DNA from: Methanoregula sp.
Lineage (GTDB): Archaea; Halobacteriota; Methanomicrobia; Methanomicrobiales; Methanospirillaceae
DNA length: 32,311 nt
NCBI GenBank assembly: GCA_028679185.1
Contig: JAJRBZ010000088.1
Span: 1-32,311, forward strand
Reading direction: 5' to 3'
In this document: positions 25,779-32,311 of the stretch, piece after piece
Layout of the letters: each line of letters starts with the position of its first letter
Numbering within the stretch: position 1 is the first letter of the stretch
The notes under the pieces: model-generated
What the model was told of the DNA's origin: nothing
Seen by the model: only the letters and a program-made list of their open reading frames with translations
The model's database searches: none
Made by a program: the position numbers and the translations under genes

Positions 25779-26579
25779 ATGGATATCGGAGCACTACTCT
25801 CGGACTCATTTACCTATGCACAGGAAGCGCTCGTAGGAAAATGGACACGGTGGGCGATCTTCATCCTCTTCGCCCTCCCGGTCTCTCTCATCCAGTTCAC
25901 CTTCGATCCGAAGACTATCATGACTGGCACCGCGATGAACTGGGACGCAATCCCGTGGGGCCGGATCGCTCTCGTTGCCGGCCTCGGTTTCATCCTCTCG
26001 TTCTTCATCTCGGGTTATGTTGTCCGGATATACCGGGGAGTAAAACCGGCTCCCGACTTCACCGGGTGGACAGACCTTTTTGTCGATGGCGTCAAGCTCG
26101 CTGTCGTCTGGCTCCTCTGGTTCCTGCCCCTCGTCATCGTGATGGCAGCGGTAGTTGCCATAGCGGTCATAAGTTTCCTTTCAGCTCCGGCAGCCGGGCC
26201 GAATATCACCCTCCTGCTCCTTGTGCTTCTGCTCCTTCTCGTGGAGTTCGTCCTCATGGTGATCGTCATACTCTTTGGGATCCTCGGTGCAGTCCGGTTT
26301 GCCCGGACGGGAAGCATCCGGGAAGGGATCCGGTTCTCGGCGATCCTTACAACGATCAGGACCATGGGATGGCTGTCGTATATCCTTCTCCTCATCGGGT
26401 TTGTCATTGCCTCGGTTATCTATATGATTATAACGGGTATCCTGTCGTTTATCCCTTTCATCGGCTGGATCCTCGTCCTCATCATAAACCCGGTCTTCAT
26501 GATCTTTACCGCCCGGTACTTCGCGCTCGTGTACGACCAGGGAGAACCGCAACCGGTCCCACCGGCACCGGTAGTATAA
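25779..26579 (+). CDS. DUF4013 family membrane protein
   Basis: A 266-residue polytopic membrane protein with about six hydrophobic helices. Features of the archaeal DUF4013 family are the amphipathic N-terminus (SDSFTYAQEALVGKWTRWAIF), GYVVRIYRGVKPAPDF after the second helix, the polar TDLFVDGVKLAV stretch, and a C-terminal ARYFALVYDQG. The function of the family is unknown. Base composition is clearly more GC-rich than the flanking intergenic DNA, as normal for coding sequence here. The ATG at 25779 fits a leaderless start. Confidence 0.85.
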   Translation: MDIGALLSDSFTYAQEALVGKWTRWAIFILFALPVSLIQFTFDPKTIMTGTAMNWDAIPWGRIALVAGLGFILSFFISGYVVRIYRGVKPAPDFTGWTDLFVDGVKLAVVWLLWFLPLVIVMAAVVAIAVISFLSAPAAGPNITLLLLVLLLLLVEFVLMVIVILFGILGAVRFARTGSIREGIRFSAILTTIRTMGWLSYILLLIGFVIASVIYMIITGILSFIPFIGWILVLIINPVFMIFTARYFALVYDQGEPQPVPPAPVV

Positions 26580-26695
26580 TCAACTCATTTTTTTCCACCA
26601 GCAGGAGGGCAAAAAAACATGATAACAGCCCACCACCCCCGCCATGCCCTGCTTAGGAAAGCGAACCTGGTCTCCTTTGGTGTTATCTGCATCAG

Positions 26696-26908
26696 GTGCG
26701 AGAATCCTATTCAGAGGAGAACAGTGAAAATACTACCGTTCCGGATCCAGACCATCTCACGACCGATCTCAAACGCGTGTATGCACAGCTGATACGTGAA
26801 TGGCTCACCTACATGGAATATCTCCGGAACCATTACCCATACCTCTTCAGCCTTGCGATGCGAAAAAATCCGTTCGATGTTACGGCTTGTGTGGTCATAA
26901 AGGACTAA
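26696..26908 (+). CDS. Short hypothetical protein
   Basis: A 70-residue soluble protein starting at GTG 26696. The first 25 residues are acidic and disordered-looking; the rest is a helical, aromatic-rich segment (REWLTYMEYLRNHYPYLFSLAMRKNPFD) that looks like a conserved core. Such WLxYMEYLxxxYPYLF proteins seem familiar from methanogen genomes, but I cannot name a family. Start choice is uncertain because the ribosome site is weak. Confidence 0.55.
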   Translation: MRESYSEENSENTTVPDPDHLTTDLKRVYAQLIREWLTYMEYLRNHYPYLFSLAMRKNPFDVTACVVIKD

Positions 26909-26956
26909 GAGGATACCGGAACAATCAATTTCAGCAGGAACCGGAACGCGGTTAAA

Positions 26957-27005
26957 CTACAGGAAGGCGTATCCATTAATTCCTGTAGCCATTTCTGGCT
27001 TTTTT
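26957..27005 (+). terminator. Double hairpin with oligo-T tail
   Basis: CTACAGGAA (26957-26965) pairs perfectly with TTCCTGTAG (26980-26988). Directly after it GCCA-TTTC-TGGC (26988-26999) forms a small stem followed by six T (27000-27005), an intrinsic-terminator shape. It ends the 70-residue gene and faces the convergent membrane protein. Confidence 0.6.
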
Positions 27006-27045
27006 AAAATTGCTGTGCATCATCTCCCCTGATCACACCCTGTCC

Positions 27046-27663
27046 CTACGTCAGGTTGCAGATGATTACACTGATCTCGGCCGGCAGGACGCCGTTTGCA
27101 CAAAGATATCCGATAATTACATCTGATCCGAGTGCGATTCCAAGACACCCGATAAGGGTTCCTGCCAGTATCCCGAAAAATACAAGATGATCCTCAAGGC
27201 CGAGCAGTTTTCCTGCAATTGAACCCCTGATCCCGCCGCTCCCGAAAAAAGGGACCATTACCATCAGAGCAATCGCAAGAAAATCCAGACCGGCGAGCCA
27301 GCGATGGCGGGTTATTACCAGTTTCATTTTTTCTGTCGTGCTCACGAGAATGCCGCCAAGATAAGGGATTTTGTATGCAAGATCAAAATTCAGGGCCATG
27401 AAAATGCCGGTTTCAATATCGATCATCGCTATGGCGAGTGCCATATAGTACCAGGGAACACCAAGTGCAATCCCCAGAGGAATGACCGTTTCTTTCCCTG
27501 CAGGAGGAAGAATGTACGTGACCATGAGCGCGGTCACCGTCAGAAAAAGATTATACGGCAGCGTTGTATACATCACCGCCAGATGGAGGATAAGCACAAA
27601 AACGGGAATGAGGACAGCTATCACCCGATACGGTACATTTTTTAGTAAACTTACTATATTCAT
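27046..27663 (-). CDS. Small multidrug export family membrane protein (COG2426-like)
   Basis: A 205-residue membrane protein with about five to six hydrophobic helices. The signature KETVIPLGIALGVPW (about residues 57-71) resembles the E-x-IPLG(I/L)ALG motif of the Sm_multidrug_ex family, and GSGGIRGSIAGKLLGL near the middle is a conserved glycine-rich re-entrant-like stretch. Despite the family name, transport of drugs is not well shown. The ATG at 27663 is near the convergent terminator side's far end, and the gene points away from the hgc operon, leaving a 520-bp divergent control region between them. Confidence 0.7.
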   Translation of the reverse strand: MNIVSLLKNVPYRVIAVLIPVFVLILHLAVMYTTLPYNLFLTVTALMVTYILPPAGKETVIPLGIALGVPWYYMALAIAMIDIETGIFMALNFDLAYKIPYLGGILVSTTEKMKLVITRHRWLAGLDFLAIALMVMVPFFGSGGIRGSIAGKLLGLEDHLVFFGILAGTLIGCLGIALGSDVIIGYLCANGVLPAEISVIICNLT

Positions 27664-28122
27664 TTCTCTTCACGCCTGATTCGGGATTTCTTTGGATATG
27701 AAGGTTATGTGTTCTGTTCTTTCGATTCATCCCTTGTCTGTGATCCTGGATATGATCTGCTTGTACTTCTGCTCTTATTAAGGGAACCTGGTATAAACGC
27801 CGGTCTCAGATTTCAATCAGTGTCTTGGTGAGGCAATCCATAAAAATTCTTTCGGAACGATTGAAGTTACTTTTGGGACGGAGGAATTTTAAAAAACGAA
27901 CCTTCCTCTTTTTCGGTTATCAATGAATACACGTTGACCTAAAAGAGGTCGTGAGATTGTTCATGTGAAATGGGCAGCAGGAAGAGACGCACAGGCGGAG
28001 GATTGGAAATATCCCGCCGGTTATCAGGACCGGACACTGGAACCCTGATCCTGTCTGTTTTATTAAGAGCAGGGCATTGATGGCCAAACATTAGTATTAT
28101 ATCATAGCTCGTGTAAACAGAA

Positions 28123-28140
28123 TTTTCTGATTTTTCTGAT
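28123..28140 (+). promoter_or_regulatory. Tandem 9-bp repeat upstream of the hgc TATA box
   Basis: Two back-to-back exact copies of TTTTCTGAT, at 28123-28131 and 28132-28140, end two bases before the TATA box. The position covers the BRE/TFB region, so a bound protein would block or help TFB/TBP loading. This is a candidate operator of the mercury-methylation genes. Confidence 0.5.
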
Positions 28141-28142
28141 AA

Positions 28143-28150
28143 TTATAAAT
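28143..28150 (+). promoter_or_regulatory. TATA box of the hgc operon
   Basis: TTATAAAT, a good archaeal TATA element 35-42 nt before the ATG at 28185. The predicted start is near 28170-28175, giving a very short leader. Confidence 0.65.
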
Positions 28151-28184
28151 ATGAAGAAAATTTAACATTATTATAAGAATTGAA

Positions 28185-28475
28185 ATGACGAAAAAGAAAT
28201 CAGTTGGAGAATGGGGTAATCAGGAGGAGTCAGCCTGTGGCTGCAGCACGGACACGGGGTGTAAGGTAGAAGCGGTATTGAGCATAGACGATCGCGGTCA
28301 GATGGTGCTCCCAAAGGATGTGCGTGAAAAAGCCGGTATCCGAACCGGAGACAAGCTTGCCCTGATCAGCTGGGAAAAGGGCGGTTCGATCTGTTGCCTT
28401 GCACTCATGAAAGTCGAGAACCTCAACGATCTGGTCAGGGACGTTCTCGCCCCGGTACTCGAGCACCAGGGTTAG
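28185..28475 (+). CDS. hgcC: HgcAB-associated AbrB-type protein (HgcC)
   Basis: A 96-residue protein. Residues 27-75 are an AbrB/SpoVT swapped-hairpin DNA-binding domain (VLSIDDRGQMVLPKDVREKAGIR), which normally dimerises and binds DNA. The N-terminus holds Cys18, Cys20 and Cys26 (ACGCSTDTGC) and the domain itself has Cys70-Cys71. Genes of this kind are known as HgcAB-associated proteins because they precede hgcA in many mercury methylators. A regulatory role, possibly metal-responsive through its cysteines, is plausible but unproven. The gene is first in the unit, 19 nt before hgcA, directly behind its TATA box. Confidence 0.88.
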   Translation: MTKKKSVGEWGNQEESACGCSTDTGCKVEAVLSIDDRGQMVLPKDVREKAGIRTGDKLALISWEKGGSICCLALMKVENLNDLVRDVLAPVLEHQG

Positions 28476-28494
28476 AGGGGGTCAAAAGCAGACT

Positions 28495-29544
28495 ATGACA
28501 GATACTATCTCGTCAGGAAGATCCTGTTGTGGACCTTCCTGCTGCAGGGCAGAAAACACATCAGAACCTGAAATCCGCACTACCACCAGTATAATTACGC
28601 CCGCAAACCGTCTTGAACACTTTCTTGCCCGGTGGGGAGTGAACCGGATGGGCCACCGGGTGGAACCAGGGCTGTACCGGCTCGGCGACCCGACACCGGA
28701 TTCGGAAGTCTTTGCATCGGCAAACTACACCCTGAGTTTTGATGCGCTCAGGTCAGCGCTCGATGGCAGGAATGCATGGATCCTTGTACTGGACACCAAA
28801 GGAATCAATGTCTGGTGTGCTGCAGGAAAGGGAACATTCGGGACTGACGAACTTATCCGGCGTATCGAATCCACGGGTCTTGCAGGTGTCGTCCGGCACC
28901 GGAAGATTATCCTCCCCCAGCTGGGAGCGCCAGGGGTTTCATGGCAAGAAGTGGTCCGGAGATCAGGGTTTATGGTTGAATATGGACCGGTGCAGGCACG
29001 TGATCTCCCGGCATTTCTTACAACCCACTCAGCTACTGCGGAAATGCGGAAGGTCGAGTTCCCGCTCCGTGACCGGCTTGTGCTTATACCTGTAGAGCTG
29101 GTACATGTTGTTCTCCCGGCAATCGCAGCAGCGATTGTCCTCTTCTTCCTTGCCGGCCCGACCAGTTCACTGGCAGCGATCGCCGCTGTTTTAGCGGGCA
29201 CCGTACTTTTCCCTGCCTTGCTGCCGTTTATTCCTACGAGTGATTTTTCCACGAAAGGGTTCATCATGGGAACAATTGTTGCTGTTCCGTTTGCGGTTTC
29301 ATTTTCAACAGAACCTGTACTTCCCTTCTGGGCAAAAATACTCGCAGCGACAGCACCGCTTCTTATCATTCCGGCCGTGACTGCATACCTTGCCCTCAAT
29401 TTTACCGGCGCAACTACCAGCACTTCAAGGACCGGGGTAAAAAAAGAAATCTTCAGGTATATCCCGGTCATGGCACTCATGGCAGGGTCCGGGATCACTA
29501 TCGGAATTCTTCTTGGGGCAAGCCGTTTTATGGGGTTGATCTGA
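28495..29544 (+). CDS. hgcA: Mercury methylation corrinoid protein HgcA
   Basis: A 349-residue membrane-bound corrinoid protein that carries the methyl group transferred to Hg(II), producing methylmercury. The diagnostic cap-helix motif NVWCAAGK is at residues 105-112, with Cys108 as lower ligand of the cobalt. The corrinoid domain (about 35-185) is followed by a C-terminal region with about five membrane helices (from about 195 to the end), exactly the HgcA layout. The extreme N-terminus has a cysteine patch, Cys11, 12, 16 and 17 (CCGPSCC), before the corrinoid domain. GAGGGGG at about 28475-28481 is a rather distant ribosome site for ATG 28495. The stop overlaps the hgcB ATG by one base (TGATG). 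Confidence 0.97.
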   Translation: MTDTISSGRSCCGPSCCRAENTSEPEIRTTTSIITPANRLEHFLARWGVNRMGHRVEPGLYRLGDPTPDSEVFASANYTLSFDALRSALDGRNAWILVLDTKGINVWCAAGKGTFGTDELIRRIESTGLAGVVRHRKIILPQLGAPGVSWQEVVRRSGFMVEYGPVQARDLPAFLTTHSATAEMRKVEFPLRDRLVLIPVELVHVVLPAIAAAIVLFFLAGPTSSLAAIAAVLAGTVLFPALLPFIPTSDFSTKGFIMGTIVAVPFAVSFSTEPVLPFWAKILAATAPLLIIPAVTAYLALNFTGATTSTSRTGVKKEIFRYIPVMALMAGSGITIGILLGASRFMGLI

Positions 29545-29876
29545 TGTTTGATTCCTATACTGATACTACACTGAAGTTTTATCCTGACCGGTGTATCAAC
29601 TGCCTGCGCTGCACCCAGGTCTGCCCTCATGGGGTCTTTACTCAGGGAAATGACCATGCAGAACTCGCTTACCCGGCATCATGCATGGAGTGCGGTGCCT
29701 GTGCCCTCAACTGCCCGGTTCAGGCGATTACTGTACAAAGCGGAGTGGGGTGTGCGTGGGCAATGATCTCGGCTGCGCTCAGGGGTAAGAATATGGACAG
29801 CTGTGAATGCAGCTGTGGTGGAGGAGAGGATTCCTGTTGCGGACAACAGGAAAAAAAAGCTCCTCCCTGCTGCTGA
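29544..29876 (+). CDS. hgcB: Mercury methylation ferredoxin HgcB
   Basis: A 110-residue 2[4Fe-4S] ferredoxin that reduces the HgcA corrinoid to Co(I) for methyl transfer. The two clusters are ligated by Cys17, 20, 23, 57 and Cys47, 50, 53, 27 in the usual crossed pattern. Cys70 in GVGCAWAM is the family-specific cysteine shown to matter for methylation, and the C-terminal Cys109-Cys110 pair is the mercury-binding tail known from HgcB. Extra cysteines at 87, 89, 91, 98 and 99 make the tail unusually rich. The gene is translationally coupled to hgcA through TGATG. Confidence 0.97.
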   Translation: MFDSYTDTTLKFYPDRCINCLRCTQVCPHGVFTQGNDHAELAYPASCMECGACALNCPVQAITVQSGVGCAWAMISAALRGKNMDSCECSCGGGEDSCCGQQEKKAPPCC

Positions 29877-29967
29877 CATCAGGAAGCAGAAAAGAGCTAC
29901 AATAATCCGGCAGAGTAAATACCATTTTTTTATTGTTACTCATTCTTATCTTTAAAGCAGGAGAGGT
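29877..29967. terminator. Convergent hgcB/msrA 3' region
   Basis: AT-rich DNA between convergent stops with a run of seven T in CCATTTTTTTATT at about 29922-29934; T runs of this kind end archaeal transcripts of hgcB. Confidence 0.4.
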
Positions 29968-30459
29968 TTATATCCTGCATGAACCGCCATGCTTTTGGTG
30001 ATAGTGCTGGTGGTACTCTTCTGCGCGGTAAAATTCCGGAGCCGGCAGGATTACAGTCATTATTTTGCCAAACCTGAATACACCTGACACTTCCATTACC
30101 TCCTTTGATTTTCTCGCGATTTTTCCCTGTTCTGCATCGTGATAGAAGATCACGGAGCGATAATTTGTGCCGATATCCGGGCCCTGGCGGTTCAGTTGTG
30201 TCGGGTCATGTACCGACCAGAATATATCGAGCAGTTGTTCGTAGCTGACCATTTGTGGATCATAGGTTACCTGGACAACCTCTGCATGCCCGGTCTTACC
30301 TGTGCAGACGTCTTTGTATGTTGGATTTTTAAGCGTTCCGCCCATGTACCCGACCTCCGTTGAGATAACACCTTTTACGGTGCTGAATGCAGCCTCAACA
30401 CCCCAGAAGCACCCCGCACCAAAGGTCGCTTTTTTATAGGTATCCGCGTTTCCTGCCAT
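29968..30459 (-). CDS. msrA: Peptide methionine sulfoxide reductase MsrA
   Basis: A 163-residue cytosolic enzyme that reduces the S-epimer of methionine sulfoxide in proteins with thioredoxin-type electron supply. The catalytic Cys17 sits in GAGCFWGVE, and [40 protein letters not shown] and the C-terminal YHQHY region are all canonical. The C-terminal GGSC supplies a probable resolving cysteine. The ATG at 30459 is preferred; the TTG at 30474 overlaps the GGAAG ribosome site. With the superoxide reductase at 2113 it indicates oxidative-stress repair. It is convergent to hgcB. Confidence 0.95.
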   Translation of the reverse strand: MAGNADTYKKATFGAGCFWGVEAAFSTVKGVISTEVGYMGGTLKNPTYKDVCTGKTGHAEVVQVTYDPQMVSYEQLLDIFWSVHDPTQLNRQGPDIGTNYRSVIFYHDAEQGKIARKSKEVMEVSGVFRFGKIMTVILPAPEFYRAEEYHQHYHQKHGGSCRI

Positions 30460-30568
30460 TCTTTTTTCTTCCAATATGCCTTTGAATCTCAGGCTCTTTT
30501 AGATTCTTTGTTTCCTGGCACCCTTTACTGCAATTACCTCTTTATTGGTAAAAACCACTATTTTTAGT

Positions 30569-30784
30569 ATGAAACGATTGTACCGCCCAAAAAATGAACG
30601 AATGCTTGGGGGCGTTTGTGCGGGTCTCGGTGAATATCTTGATGTTGACCCCATGGTTATCCGGTTGATCTGGGTGGTAGTAACCGTCCTGTCTGTTGGG
30701 ACGGGTATTATTATTTATATTCTTGCATGGATTATCATCCCCGAAGAAAACACGGGCGGAGATTCACCCACCTCAGTACATTGA
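30569..30784 (+). CDS. PspC domain membrane protein
   Basis: A 71-residue protein with the PspC domain: the N-terminal KRLYRPKNERMLGGVCAGLGEYLDVDPMVIRL segment is diagnostic (YRS-x-xxxMIxGVCxGLAxYF in bacteria), then one hydrophobic helix ending in IIIPEE. In bacteria PspC is a membrane partner of the phage-shock stress response; stand-alone archaeal copies have no known partner. The ATG at 30569 begins the conserved part; upstream codons from 30545 are not typical. TTTATTGG about 28 nt upstream may be a weak TATA box. Confidence 0.9.
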   Translation: MKRLYRPKNERMLGGVCAGLGEYLDVDPMVIRLIWVVVTVLSVGTGIIIYILAWIIIPEENTGGDSPTSVH

Positions 30785-30843
30785 GAGGATCCGGGTAAAA
30801 TTTCATCAGTAATCAGTTCATATCTTTTTAAACAGGAACCAGG

Positions 30844-31947
30844 ATGAAGATACTTTTTGTTGTCTGTGGTGAAGGGCTCGGGCATGCGTCCCGGTGTCTC
30901 CATCTTGGTCATTACCTGCAGCAGCAGGGTCACACCGTCCATTTTGCCGGATACGGGAAATCATATACATTCATGGAACAGCACATGTGTGGTAACCTGC
31001 ACCGGGCATACCGCGAAGTGTGTCTGGAAGGAGAGAACGGATTTTTCAGTCTGAAAAAGACCCTCTGGTGTTCAAAGTGGATCCTTTTTGCTATGCTGCG
31101 ATCTGCCCTGACTGTCCGGCGCCTCATTCACGAATATCATTTCGACTGTGTGGTGTGCGACACCATGTACGGCGGCGTGCTTGCGGCAAGAATCGAGAAA
31201 ACGCCGGTTGTTTTCATTACAAACCAGAACCACTTCAACGGGCCTCATGGGGCAATCAACCCGGTCTGGCAGGTTTTAAATGGTATTATCGGCAGGTATA
31301 TCAGATTATCCGACCAGATAATCGTCCCCGATTACCCAGCGCCGGATACTGTCAGTGAATATAATATTGTTGTGCCAAAGGGAGAAGAAAACCTGTACGC
31401 ATTCACCGGGCCATTTATCGAAATTGATACGGAACGGTATACCTGTGCGCAGGAAACTATTTTCACCAGTTTTGGGGGGGAACCATATAAACTCCCTATG
31501 TACGAGATGTTAAAAACCGTCGCTGATCGGCGTAAAGATCTCCTTTTTGAGGTTTTTTATACCGGGCCGGTCTTGCCGGATTCTTCGGAAAATTTTGTAT
31601 CTCATGGGTATGTCCCGAACCTTTACGTGCACCTCGCAAGAGCAAAAATTGCGATTGTGCACGGCGGACTTACCACGCTGCACGAAGCACTGATCTTTGG
31701 AAAACCGGTCCTGATCATCATGGATCCGAATCACCCGGAACAGCAGAACAATGCAAAAAAGATCATGGATATGGGAGCAGGTACATCTGTCGATGGGAGA
31801 AATGTTACACCGGACGAGCTGGAGAAAAAAATTGCCGAGACGATGAAATGCTGTCCCTTACCCTTCCATATAGTTCACCGTGCGATCAATGGCAGGAAAA
31901 ATGCTACCAAAATCATCATAAAGGCTGCAAACCGCAGGCAAACTTAA
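30844..31947 (+). CDS. Glycosyltransferase, MJ1255/MurG-like (GT-B fold)
   Basis: A 367-residue GT-B enzyme. The N-terminus MKILFVVCGEGLGHASRC is the glycine-rich acceptor-side motif typical of archaeal MJ1255-type transferases. The C-terminal half holds the nucleotide-sugar site: HGGLTTLHEALIFGKPVLII with PNHPEQQNNA, as in MurG and UDP-glucosyltransferases. It probably adds a UDP-linked sugar to a lipid or surface glycan at the inner membrane face; donor and acceptor are not readable. The overlapping AGGAACCAGG before ATG 30844 is a ribosome site, and TTTTTAAAC about 15 nt before is AT-rich. It follows PspC by 59 nt on the same strand. Confidence 0.88.
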   Translation: MKILFVVCGEGLGHASRCLHLGHYLQQQGHTVHFAGYGKSYTFMEQHMCGNLHRAYREVCLEGENGFFSLKKTLWCSKWILFAMLRSALTVRRLIHEYHFDCVVCDTMYGGVLAARIEKTPVVFITNQNHFNGPHGAINPVWQVLNGIIGRYIRLSDQIIVPDYPAPDTVSEYNIVVPKGEENLYAFTGPFIEIDTERYTCAQETIFTSFGGEPYKLPMYEMLKTVADRRKDLLFEVFYTGPVLPDSSENFVSHGYVPNLYVHLARAKIAIVHGGLTTLHEALIFGKPVLIIMDPNHPEQQNNAKKIMDMGAGTSVDGRNVTPDELEKKIAETMKCCPLPFHIVHRAINGRKNATKIIIKAANRRQT

Positions 31948-31985
31948 TGTTCTCAATCTGATGTACTGTTCATACGGTGTGTACT

Positions 31986-32255
31986 ATGCCGGCTCTAGGC
32001 GAAATAAAAATCATAAAAATCGAAGACGAACTCCGGATATGCCCCGGCTGCGGATATGAATACGGTTTCCATACTTCGTTTATCAGCGCAAATGCAAACA
32101 AAGAAGATCCCGTAAAATCCACACGCGAACTCTACCGTGTGATTCTGATCTGTCCTGAATGCGGTGCCCGCTATGATATAGGCTGGAAGATCCCTGCATC
32201 TGAATGGGGAAACCGTATTGTAAAGACTCCGGCCATTCAGTTAACGAAACTGTAA
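31986..32255 (+). CDS. Zinc-ribbon hypothetical protein
   Basis: An 89-residue soluble protein with two CPxCG knuckles, CPGCGYEYGF near residue 19 and CPECGARYDIGW near residue 56, which together should hold one zinc ion. The region between has mixed polar residues. I take the ATG at 31986 because a GGTGTG site lies just upstream; the GTG at 31977 overlaps it. It follows the glycosyltransferase by 38 nt on the same strand, but I see no functional link. The specific family is not recognised. Confidence 0.7.
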   Translation: MPALGEIKIIKIEDELRICPGCGYEYGFHTSFISANANKEDPVKSTRELYRVILICPECGARYDIGWKIPASEWGNRIVKTPAIQLTKL

Positions 32256-32311
32256 ACCACTACACATATCATCGCATGAATGCGCCAATACATACCTATT
32301 TTGCTGAACAG

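Larger units (their letters stand above)
27664..28184. other. Divergent control region before the hgc operon
   Basis: About 520 bases without a credible gene; a 36-codon frame at 27970 lacks support. The right end holds the hgc promoter (tandem repeat and TATA box, listed separately). CAGAA-TT-TTCTG at 28118-28129 is a small inverted repeat overlapping the first repeat unit. Confidence 0.55.

Noticed and set aside
25841-26656. 271-codon frame overlapping the DUF4013 gene
   Set aside because: Pro/His/Arg-rich out-of-frame shadow of a clear membrane protein gene.
27970-28080. 36-codon frame upstream of the hgc promoter
   Set aside because: Arg/Gly-rich, no ribosome site, ends before any regulatory signal.
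28725-29657. Long minus-strand frame antisense to hgcA and the start of hgcB
   Set aside because: It mirrors the GC-biased codons of hgcA, has a low-complexity Ser/Arg/Thr composition and no ribosome site.
1-32311. CRISPR array, insertion sequence or prophage
   Set aside because: No regularly spaced repeats, transposase, integrase or phage structural gene was found in reading the window.

Overview
The window looks like chromosomal DNA of a hydrogenotrophic methanogen of the order Methanomicrobiales, probably close to Methanoregulaceae. This rests on gene content: MfnA (methanofuran synthesis), Dph2 (archaeal diphthamide), an archaeal hypoxanthine/guanine phosphoribosyltransferase, a MJ1255-like glycosyltransferase, DUF4013 and PAS-rich kinase-less sensors. 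Archaeal TATA boxes 25-40 nt before several genes, some apparently leaderless, fit the same picture. The exact genus cannot be fixed without a search.

Layout. Positions 1-5333 hold single accessory genes: a SAM methyltransferase, a small membrane protein, a superoxide reductase, a lipoprotein, an alpha/beta hydrolase and an unrecognised 143-residue protein. From 5414 to 7973 there are an APC permease, a small membrane protein and a TylF-like methyltransferase. From 14881 down to 8001 (minus strand) a tightly overlapping gene train runs ppsA - mfnA - hpt - dph2 - METTL5-like methyltransferase - MFS transporter - 59-residue membrane protein. serA is divergent from ppsA at 15058. It is followed by a convergent DUF4389 protein, tRNA-Val(GAC) and a phospholipase D-like protein.

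From 19231 to 25235 lies a regulatory block: a winged-helix remnant, an intact winged-helix regulator, a receiver + four-PAS protein that seems to be cut short by a stop codon, and a divergent winged-helix + PAS/GAF protein. Neither large sensor carries a histidine kinase domain. From 25779 to 27663 are membrane proteins (DUF4013, a small-multidrug-export family member) and a 70-residue hypothetical.

The most notable region is 28185-29876: an AbrB-type HgcAB-associated protein, HgcA and HgcB, i.e. the mercury-methylation genes. They have their own TATA box, immediately preceded by two tandem copies of a 9-bp repeat. MsrA is convergent to them. PspC, a glycosyltransferase and a zinc-ribbon protein close the window.

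How the genes work together: the ppsA-mfnA-hpt-dph2 train combines gluconeogenic PEP formation, methanofuran precursor supply, purine salvage and modification of the translation machinery, and its overlaps imply co-transcription with translational coupling. The hgc genes form a self-contained transcription unit in which all three products carry cysteine-rich patches. I saw no CRISPR array, insertion sequence, integrase or prophage gene.
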